A stretch of 24,176 nt of DNA from Conidiobolus incongruus B7586 (taxonomy: Eukaryota > Entomophthoromycota > Entomophthoromycetes > Entomophthorales > Conidiobolaceae), in contig JNEM01011971.1 in assembly GCA_000697335.1 (NCBI GenBank), positions 1 through 24,176 of the forward strand, in the 5' to 3' direction. Shown one piece after another: positions 1 to 8,220 of this stretch (within the stretch, counting starts at the first letter, position 1; each line of letters starts with the position of its first letter). The position numbers were made by a program, and so were the translations under genes. The notes under the pieces are model-generated. The model did not search any database. It had not been told where the DNA came from and saw nothing but the letters and a program-made list of their open reading frames with translations.

Positions 1-2025
1 AATATAAAATTTCAAAAAATTTTTTAATTAAATTATATTTATTAATTATCTATATATTAATTAATTTCAAGTATTAATTAAGATTTATATAATTTTATTA
101 ACTAATTTAAATTTAGTAAAAAAATTAAAATGTTATATATATTATAAACCTATATATTATATTTAATCAGAAATTATATAATTTATTAAGTACTATATGT
201 AAAAAAGAATATTTTTATCATTTTAGTTTGAAAGTTTATCCAATTTTGGGATAATTAAATATTTAAATTATATATTGCAAATCATTTTAATTAATGCTAT
301 TTTATTAAACTTATATACTTAAATATTAATATTGATATATATATATATATATATACTGCTGATATTTTATTTCTAATTAGGAAATATAGAATTTAATAAA
401 AATATTTATATAACCATTAATTTGTTTTTATAATATATGATATATTTGAATTTTTATTATTTTTAATTACACAATAGTTATAATAAATAATATAAAATTA
501 AGATACAGAAAAATTAAAAAAATATAATAATAGATATTATTTAGTTCAACTAATATATTCAATATATTGTGATTCAAACGATATAAATATGTTGAAATAT
601 AATATGAATCGAAATAAGATCACCAATTTAAATATTCTTTTGAAAATTTAATAATAATTTAAAATTGAAATTTTAGTTATAGTTAGCAAAGTAATATTTT
701 AGATATTTTAGCTATTTTGATATCATCAGAGTAAATCAAAAATGATATTTTAATTTTATGATTTTATTATATCAAAAATATGTGATCTCACTCTTGCTCG
801 AGTACAATTTTTTTGATAATAATAGGAATTAACTTTGTCAGTCACTCAAGAGACCACAATTACCAGACTGAATTGAGAAGTCACATCGGTGGTTATTCAT
901 TTTATAAACTGGCTGCTTCCCTCACTCTCTGGCAGTGAAGCACTCCTGCCCTCAAAAATCAATAATGGAAACTAATATAAGTTTATTATGGGTGAACTAA
1001 TAAATATCATCTATTTCTCACTATTTCAAAAGTATCCAGTCTCTAATTTTTTTTTTGCAACACTCACAAAAATATTTTGTTGTGACAATCTTGAGATATT
1101 TACTTTATCCAAAGAGCTTGATAAACAGAAAGTCATTTTAGCCTTATTTGGTGAAACCGATTAATTCCCTTAACTTTGTAATAACCTATTGTTTACCACT
1201 GGTGATTCCCTGTTTGAGTTTTGAAAATCCATTATCTTCCATATTAACACTTATCAATAATGCTCATCAAGAAAATTTCAGATCAAAGATTTAAACTCAG
1301 TTGTAAAAATATATCAAATCTAGTCCTTAATTTTGAAGGTTATGTTATTTTGAGTTATGAATAATCTGAAATGTAATATTTATAAAATCAAGGTAATAGT
1401 AATTAAAAATAACTTGAATTTTCATTAATTATTTCATTTTCTATTATAAATTATATAAATCTTGAAATTTCAAAATTATTGAATCAAAAGCTAAGAATTA
1501 TTTATTATATGTTAAATTCATTTGAGATACCTAATGGGAGTTAGTCAGCGTTATTGTTGGGAGTTATAATTCAATTAAAAAATTATAATTTATTAGTTTA
1601 TATTACCATTTTATTTTATAAATACTTAAAATTAAAAATATATATAACTAATTGAAAATAAATATAAATATAAATAGTCAAATACAATTTTAGATAAATT
1701 ATCAATAAAAAATATTAATTCAAAATGGTACTGTATTTTTAATAATATATATTATTATTGAATAAAGCTAAATTTAGGTTCATAATATTGGAATTTATTC
1801 ATTGAATTTATTAATATAATTTATATTATTTTTTTAAAAAAAATTTCAAAATTAACAAATTGGATTAATTTAATTGGACTGTTGATTATATTTAAAAAAA
1901 CCCATTAAATTAAATTTCATTCAATTAAAATTAAACAATTCAATTAATTAAATTCACTTCTTAAACTTAATAATTTTAAAATCAAAATATTAATATTGAA
2001 ATTTTTAAATAAATTATAGTTAATT
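1..2025. other. AT-rich spacer with a GC-richer island
   Basis: No gene can be supported here. Most of the stretch is near-random A+T with short homopolymer and TA runs. About 780-1300 is visibly GC-richer and holds short open stretches on the plus strand, one of 58 codons from an ATG at 988-990 and another of about 50 codons near 1146-1290. They lie in different frames and resemble no family I recognise. It could be an eroded gene, an untranslated RNA or regulatory DNA. Confidence 0.5.
335..355. repeat. (AT)n microsatellite
   Basis: An uninterrupted AT dinucleotide run of about ten units lies inside AT-rich spacer. A similar eight-unit TA run is at 11589-11604. Both are expected by slippage in DNA of this composition. 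Confidence 0.9.
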
Positions 2026-2854
2026 ATGAATCCTTCATGTGCTCAATTCACAGTTGGTAAAGTGGACGCTGGAATGGTATATAAATTTAGACTTAAAAAT
2101 ATCAGATTTTTAATTGAAAATTTAGGCTATTTTGTTAACTGAAGATAATCACTTAATAGAGTTTCCATCATTACTATTACCAGAGAATGTACCATCGGGA
2201 GCTATTATAAAAATTCAAGTATCTCGTGATATCGAGGAAGAGACCAACAGATTGGACGAATTTTGGAAGCTACAGCACCAGATTAGGGAGGAATTTGGAA
2301 CAAAGGCGCCAGAACCCCCCAAGTTGAATATTAAATCGGTGACGCAGACAAGTGTCGTCCTCAGTTGGGAGCCTCTGGTTCTCCATACCGCGGACTTGAA
2401 ACAGTTTCAAGTGTTCAAGAACGGAGTGAGAACTCCGCACTCTTTGCCTACCCAATCCAATATGATCAAACTTTCGGGATTAGAAATGGAGACGAATTAC
2501 GAATTTTACGTGGTGTTAGTGACTTCTGCGGGTACCTTCCAGAGTAATACTGTGTCGGTGACAACTCATAATATTACGAATTTATCGGGTATTCACGTTT
2601 GTATTGACCCATTCCTTCATGCTGCCGAAGTTGAAGAACTCAAAAAGTGTTGCGATCGTATCGATGCTAAGTGGACCGACGAAATTTCTATTGAATGTAC
2701 TCATCTCTTGTGTCACCAAGCTCAAGGTCCTACCTACGATATGGCTGTTAAATTAAACGTTGCAGTGGTTAAGCCCGAATGGTTAAAGGCTTGCGAGGCT
2801 TTGGGTAAAGTTCAGCCAGTTACGTCATATTATGTAGATCCCAACAACAAATAA
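2026..2854 (+). CDS. CHS5: Chs5-like exomer scaffold protein, short form, two exons
   Basis: Chs5 is the scaffold of exomer, the coat that exports chitin synthase and other cargoes from the trans-Golgi network with ChAP partners and Arf1. The product is 259 residues, from joining 2026-2076 to 2126-2854. Exon 1 gives a short N-terminus with TVGKVDAGM, and exon 2 resumes AILLTEDNHLIEFP; yeast Chs5 reads TVGKLDAS then a similar HVIEFP segment across this junction, which supports both the ATG and the intron. Residues 1-77 match the ChAP-binding and oligomerisation region, about 78-165 is the fibronectin III domain, and about 169-259 the BRCT domain with its KPEW tryptophan near 236. The protein ends right after the BRCT domain, whereas yeast Chs5 has about 670 residues with a long low-complexity tail. 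No frameshift shows, so it looks functional but minimal. Confidence 0.9.
2077..2125 (+). other. CHS5 intron, 49 nt, phase 0
   Basis: The intron starts GTATAT and ends TTTAG. Removing it joins a 17-codon first exon to the main exon in frame and restores the conserved Chs5 N-terminus. No textbook TACTAAC branch site is visible; a sequence such as ACTTAA or TTAATTGA inside the intron would have to serve. The short length and early position are typical of fungal introns. Confidence 0.85.
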
Positions 2855-3233
2855 ATGGTATAGTATCATCAATATTTTATTTTTATTTTTGAATATTATT
2901 TTAATACACCTTCTTTTTAGTTATTATCAGAATAAATAATTAATAAAAAACTATCTTACTCTTATTATTAGATTTTAATAATTCAAATAATTATTCATTA
3001 TATATTGGTTCAAAATAATATTAACTATATTTTATTTAAAAATATGTTTTCATTTTAGTTTAATATTTTTTATTAACATAGAATTTGGTTTTAATTTAGT
3101 ATTTCAATATAATAAATCTATTCTATCAAATCCCATAATCATATATACAAAATTATTATAATATATCATATTTTGTGACTATGTCATCATTCTAATACAA
3201 TTCAAAATTTTTAAATAGTTAATATAAAAAACG
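2855..3233. other. AT-rich spacer between CHS5 and the PAC2 relic
   Basis: The 3' flank of CHS5 and the former upstream region of PAC2. It has high A+T content, no open frame of note, and no repeat or RNA gene that I can see. The next gene lies on the same strand, so this would have held the CHS5 poly(A) signal and the PAC2 promoter. Confidence 0.6.
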
Positions 3234-5225
3234 ATAGATTTCAAATTTCAAATCAACCAAAGGATACAAATTGAAGAATATCCCGGTACCATAAAATACA
3301 AGGGTCAAGTTAACAAAATCCCTGGTGAAGTAATAGGCATCGAGTGAGATGATGTCAAAAGAGGTAAACATTCTGGTGAAATTCAAAGTCGACAATAGTT
3401 TGGAGTATCGAAACCCAATTCCCGTAGTTTTATTAAAATGGATACACTCCAAAACTCGTTAACAATACCGCAAACTTCGAAGCAGTATTACTTAGGAACG
3501 GATTTCTACGATTCCATATTACTCAAATATGCTACAGCTGACAATAGTATGATGAACAAGAGGTGCAAATTGAATGACAGCTCTAAGAAGGTAGAAACTG
3601 TAGGATTTGAGGATAGTTTTAATAGACAAAAACAAATTCAAAATTTGAAGATTATTAGTTTGGTGGGTTACTGCATTAGGTTTAATTGGAATAAAAATTT
3701 GTTGGGAAAGAATTTGTCAAGTAAACTTAAATTATCAGTTATGAAATTAGGTTTATTTATAAATTATTTAGGTTTAGAAGCTTTGAATTTAACAAGTAAT
3801 CTGTTGAATAATTGGCCAATTATTGGTAGTATCGTTAGTGAATTAGATAATTTATCAATATTAAATCTTAGGTAATAAAATTAATATTGAAATTATATTC
3901 AATCGTTAATTATTGTATTAATGATAATCTATTTCAATCACTTACTCAACCAATAAACCTTGAAGAGATTAATTTTCAATATTTAAAATGTTTTTATTTA
4001 AATAAAACTGGAATGAATTAGGAACAGGTAAAATTATATTTATATTAATGATCTATTATATATATCAATGATTAAATAAAATTACAGTTAGGGTATTTAG
4101 AGCCCGCACTGACAAATTTAGAAAGAATTAACTTTAAAAGATAAAAAATTGGAGGAGGTTGAATTTAAACCAGTGAATTGTGATCAAATTCACTAGTTTT
4201 CAAATTTAAAAAGTATTAAATCTTCAGTTTAATTTTTTTAGTATGGTTAATAGTTTAGTGGAATTGAAGCGATTTCCCAAATAATTTATTTAAATAATGT
4301 TAATTGAATTTTTATTGATGTTATGAATAGATTAATGAAGTTGGCATTATCTCACAACCAAATGAAATACTTCACAGATCCCAAAAATCCCCAATTAATT
4401 CATGATACATTAGAAGAATTACACGTTGATGAAAATCCTTTGAATGATTGGCTATCAATTGCTCAACCTAATATCTGTTTCCCTAATGTTTTAATTAATG
4501 GTAAACTCATTTCATATTCTAATATTGATCATATATTGAATTAATATAGATGATTTCGCCAACAGAAGAGCGAATACACTTAGAAAATTATTAAAGTTGA
4601 CGCGATTGAACGGTAGTGATATTACAGCTGAAGAAAGAAAAGATTGGGAACGTTATATCAATCCAAGTTTATTACACAAGGTATTACCCATTTAAGTATT
4701 CAAGATTTTATTAGATTACATCCTAATAATAATATACTAATAAACAGTAACTTTCATAGTTTTTTAATCTGAGTTTTAAATTGATTTTTTAGAACATGAC
4801 GAAATTCAAATTCCTAAATCTCAAACTGATGAGACTAAACTTAAAAATAGATTGAAATGTAACTTATTATTTAAGATATACTATATTTTCATATATTAAT
4901 TCAGTCCCCTTTAGTTTTGAACATTCATCACGTGAAAGATTTTAAAGATCTCACCTCAATCCAATCCATAACCAAACAGTAACTAAGTAAATCCCATATC
5001 TAATACCTATTATCAAACTTTTTAATCCCAATATTTAAGTAATATCACCATTCTCAACTGCAAACCCTCATTATCAAACTATTCAAACTAAGAACAAATT
5101 CCAAAAATTCAGTGATTTTTTCACTTAAGGATCCTCAACTGATCTTTGATTTGAAGAATCGAAATTTATTCAGTTATTACTCAGTTGATGAAAACAATGA
5201 TATTGGCTTTATAATCCAGAGCTAA
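3234..5225 (+). pseudogene. PAC2: Decayed PAC2 / tubulin-folding cofactor E gene
   Basis: Pac2/TBCE releases native alpha-tubulin during alpha/beta dimer assembly; the family order is CAP-Gly, leucine-rich repeats, then a ubiquitin-like end. All three are visible in order. The CAP-Gly segment (about 3258-3435) has GIE then a stop codon, then DDVKRGKHSGE. The stop, TGA at 3345-3347, sits where the family has Trp. A second stop, TAG at 3396-3398, is in the same frame. An LRR-type stretch reads on to a TAA at 3873-3875. LRR pieces continue at 3923-4027, 4088-4141 and 4323-4541 in shifted frames, with another TAG at 4019-4021. About 4546-4680 keeps the post-LRR segment with LNGSDITAEERKDWE. The last piece (about 5122-5225) keeps a ubiquitin-like tail ending at TAA. 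The likely original start codon is now ATA at 3234-3236. Multiple stops and frame changes make a functional product very unlikely. Confidence 0.85.
4028..4087 (+). other. Fossil intron inside the PAC2 relic
   Basis: A 60-nt stretch starts GTAAAA and ends TTACAG. It sits between two LRR-coding pieces that join in frame (…GMN, stop, EQ | LGYLEPALTNLE…). It looks like a retained ancestral intron, so the relic descends from the genomic locus and not from a processed transcript. A second candidate begins with GTAATA at 3872, but its 3' AG is no longer clear. Confidence 0.6.
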
Positions 5226-6253
5226 TAAATGGTGGGGGATTATTTATTATACTATTATTTTGATATTGCGATTTTTAATATTAGTTATTTAATAGAATAA
5301 ATTGTAATCAATTAAATTTATCAAAAATTGCTTGATTCAATTTGTAAAATTTACCAGTTTGTATACGTTAAATTAGAATCTATTTTATTGATATATACAT
5401 TGCTATATTGTGGAATACAAAAGATGTTGAATACTAAATAAGATAATATAAACAATACAATATTGAAATTATTTTCACAAAATGGAAAAATATTGATGAA
5501 AAACAAACAATAATATAAAAATATCAAAGAAAAAAAAATAAATAATTTGATTAATAGTATAAATATTAGAGATTAAATTAATTAGTGAACCTATTTTTGA
5601 AATTTTATAACTCTTCAATTAATATATTAACTATAAATAGATTTTTATAAAAAAGATTATTTTACCAATAATTAAATTTAACTCTTTACAAAAAAAATCA
5701 AGTTTAATCATATATTAATTTTTATCATTTATTTTAAAAAAAATAGAATGAAATTCAATATAATATAAATATTAAATATTAATTAAAATTTTCAATTTGA
5801 TTATATATAATGACTTTGTTATAATCATTTATTATAATTATAAGTGCTATAATTAATATTTATTTCATAACCCTTATATTAAATAATTTATATTATATTA
5901 TATATTATTGAATTAAATTAATATATTTTCAATTATTAATAATTACCTGATTTATTCATTTTATATGACAATATTAGTTATATTATATTATAAATAGTAA
6001 AATAATTATGCCTTATATATACTTAAATAATATAATATATTTGTATATTTCATAATAATATATTTAGAATTTTTTTTAAAATTTTAAAAAAAATATAATA
6101 AAGGAATAAAAAAAATAAGAATTATACTTTAAAAAAATAAAAGAGTTCAAAATGAAAAATTATTCTTGGAATAGAATAATAAAGTGTAATATATGATTGT
6201 TATAAAATAATTAATAATTATAGATTTAATTCATTGGCTGGTTAGACCATCAA
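5226..6253. other. AT-rich spacer
   Basis: Extremely A+T-rich from the end of the PAC2 relic to the tRNA-Gln gene. I see no open frame of useful length, no tandem repeat beyond simple TA runs and no RNA gene. It presumably includes the decayed PAC2 3' flank and the upstream flank of the tRNA gene. Confidence 0.6.
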
Positions 6254-6325
6254 GCTCCGCTGGTGTAATGGTTAGCACTCAGGACTTTGAATCCTGCGAT
6301 CTGAGTTCGATTCTCAGGCAGAGCT
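6254..6325 (+). tRNA. tRNA-Gln, anticodon TTG (UUG)
   Basis: A full 72-nt cloverleaf can be drawn. The acceptor arm GCTCCGC pairs with GCAGAGC except for one C:A opposition at the fifth pair. The anticodon stem CAGGA/TCCTG encloses the loop CTTTGAA, giving anticodon TTG. The T stem CTGAG/CTCAG encloses TTCGATT. The D arm with GGTTAGCAC and the anticodon arm match the eukaryotic tRNA-Gln type. There is no intron, and CCA is not encoded, as expected for a nuclear gene. The A and B box internal promoters are present. Confidence 0.95.
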
Positions 6326-6925
6326 TGGTAAATAAATTTAATCATTCTATTTATTTTTTGGTTTAATATTATAAAATAAATTCTTTATATTTGAAACAAA
6401 GAAACATTTCAATAACTAATCAAAACAATACTAAATGATCAATAACTCGAATAGGTAATTTCGATCAACTGTATAAGATGCTAAATACGTGCTGATAATT
6501 GGATTGTTTGAAGTCTTTGAGGGGTAACTTTTAGATATTGCTAAATTATTGAGTTTACTATTAAATCGGATTTTGATGCATTATTGGAAATATTTCTCTT
6601 GGGCACCTTGATGTGGAATGGATTTCATGAAACCTACTTGCATGCTGATGTTTTCAAGTTTTTATAATTCTATTTATTATTTATGAAATTGAGAATGTTT
6701 TAAGTGAGTTTAATTTGCAATAGGTGATATAAATTTAATTGGTTTAAAATAACGTGGTGAAGTGAGGAAATTGGTAATGGGTGATCAATACTCAAGCTGT
6801 AATGATAGTGTTGATTGATATTATTTTATTTGTAAATTAAAATTATTGAGTTAATTTTAATTGCAATTGTTATTTCATAAGTTAAGACCCGAATTGGAGT
6901 GGTTGTTGATGTTTAGAATCAAGTA
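6326..6925. other. Spacer with a possible small gene remnant
   Basis: Between tRNA-Gln and the 3' end of the minus-strand membrane protein gene. About 6440-6680 is less A+T-rich than its flanks. Its plus strand holds an open stretch at 6545-6667 (40 codons before TAA) containing WNGFHETYLHADVFKFL, with no start codon at its head and no family that I recognise. It may be a scrap of an eroded gene or chance. Confidence 0.4.
6354..6359 (+). terminator. Pol III T-run terminator of tRNA-Gln
   Basis: Six T residues about 30 nt after the tRNA 3' end, the first run of that length downstream. This is the usual RNA polymerase III stop. Confidence 0.6.
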
Positions 6926-7681
6926 TTATTTACTCCTTCTAAATATTTTACGATTTCTTAGTCGGCTTCGGTTGATATGTCCTAATAAATAGCTGATGAA
7001 GCCGATGCTAAATATTATGCTATATATGATCAATCCGATGGGAACACCCACAAGGTAGTTACCAGTGGCGGATTTTTCAGGATCCAGACCTTCATTATCA
7101 AGGAATAATTTTGGCCCAAGATAAGCCATTTGTGTGAAGAGTGGTCCAAACGGTGAGTCCATATCAGGTTTACGCATGTCTATCTTTAAGTCGGAGTTGG
7201 TGAGATTGTAAGTTTGGCTCTTTTTGAGGTACTCGCCTACAAGAAGAGACACATTCGTTGGGTAAATAAATTGGTTGATATCTTCCTGATCTTCTGAGGG
7301 CAGTAGTATCAATTTGGCATTAAAGTTACTAACTACAGTTTTTGAACTAGCGTTATTTTCCGTAGCGTTTTTATTATGTTGACCTATATATTTTAGAGCA
7401 TAACCCTTCCCAGCAAGGTTATATGCTCTGAAAGGTCCGAAAAAAGGACTCGCTTCAACACGATTATTCAGCCATTGTAATTCGATAAAAAAGTCTTGAG
7501 TAATCGGCTTGTCAAAAGATAATGTTAAATTTGCTCCAAAGCTATTAGAATTCTTGTTTAGCCAAGCTATGACATATTCAACTTTGAGTCCTAAAGGATT
7601 GGTGTTGTCGGAATTTTGAGCTATTAGCGTTGATAAATAAACAATATATGTGAATACGAAGGATATTGATCTAATATACAT
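6926..7681 (-). CDS. Putative type I membrane glycoprotein, unrecognised family
   Basis: The 251-residue product begins at an ATG with no longer in-frame alternative needed. Residues 1-21 form a hydrophobic signal peptide likely cleaved before QNSDN. The luminal or extracellular part (about 22-208) has several N-glycosylation sequons, including NLT, NAT, NAS and NVS. A 26-residue membrane segment (about 209-234) is followed by a basic 17-residue tail ending RNRKIFRRSK. This layout predicts a single-pass protein of the secretory pathway or cell surface. I do not recognise the family; a distant relation to small fungal secretory-pathway proteins such as Psg1 was considered, but I could not align it. 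The clean open frame, the signal peptide plus anchor, and a composition richer in G+C than the flanks argue that it is real. Confidence 0.8.
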   Translation of the reverse strand: MYIRSISFVFTYIVYLSTLIAQNSDNTNPLGLKVEYVIAWLNKNSNSFGANLTLSFDKPITQDFFIELQWLNNRVEASPFFGPFRAYNLAGKGYALKYIGQHNKNATENNASSKTVVSNFNAKLILLPSEDQEDINQFIYPTNVSLLVGEYLKKSQTYNLTNSDLKIDMRKPDMDSPFGPLFTQMAYLGPKLFLDNEGLDPEKSATGNYLVGVPIGLIIYSIIFSIGFISYLLGHINRSRLRNRKIFRRSK

Positions 7682-8220
7682 TTTTAATCCGATTGATCTC
7701 TAATAAAATAATTAGAGTAAAAATCAGTAATTAATTAATTATCAATTTATAAAAATATTTAAAAGAAGTATATATATAAAAAAGTTGCTCTCAAAATAAC
7801 CTGTTCCACTCAACACAAAGATATGCCAGAATTATTGGTATTGGGTGAATAGTTCGATTGAGCAAGTGGTGGATAATTAATTAAATTAAAAGGAAGTAAG
7901 AGTGAAAGGGAAAAGATAACTAAAGGAGATGAAACTAAACGAATGGAATGCTAAGAAACTTGAATGGAGTGAAGGCTCAGCGTGTTTATAAAGGGATACC
8001 CCTAATCATTCCAATCATCACATAGTATCTGATTTGCTCAAATTCTAATACTTGGTGATTCAGCAATTAACTCTTAGCCGCCAAATTCCCCACTTAAACT
8101 TTCTTTCACCATTTGGTAATTCTTCACCCACTCCCCCATCCAATCATCCTCCACAGTCTGCAATCCAAGAGCCAATCATCAGTCAATCACCTGCCTGCAT
8201 CCATGCCCGCATCCGATTGG
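7682..8220 (-). promoter_or_regulatory. Upstream region of the membrane protein gene with CCAAT boxes
   Basis: This region is markedly GC-richer than other spacers. CCAATCAT occurs at 8011-8018, 8140-8147 and 8172-8179, and ATTGG in the opposite sense at 8216-8220; CCAAT is the core bound by the fungal HAP/NF-Y complex. An AGGGG element, a stress-response-type core, lies on the minus strand near 7999-8003. A TA-rich TATATATA block near 7769-7778 could serve as TATA for the minus-strand gene. A TATAAAG on the plus strand near 7987 raises the possibility of a divergent transcript, but no convincing plus-strand gene follows. Confidence 0.45.

Noticed and set aside
3234-3875. Recoding of TGA as Trp to rescue the PAC2 reading frame
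   Set aside because: TAG and TAA stops and frame changes also interrupt the gene, and the intact genes use normal stops and TGG for Trp. Decay explains everything more simply.
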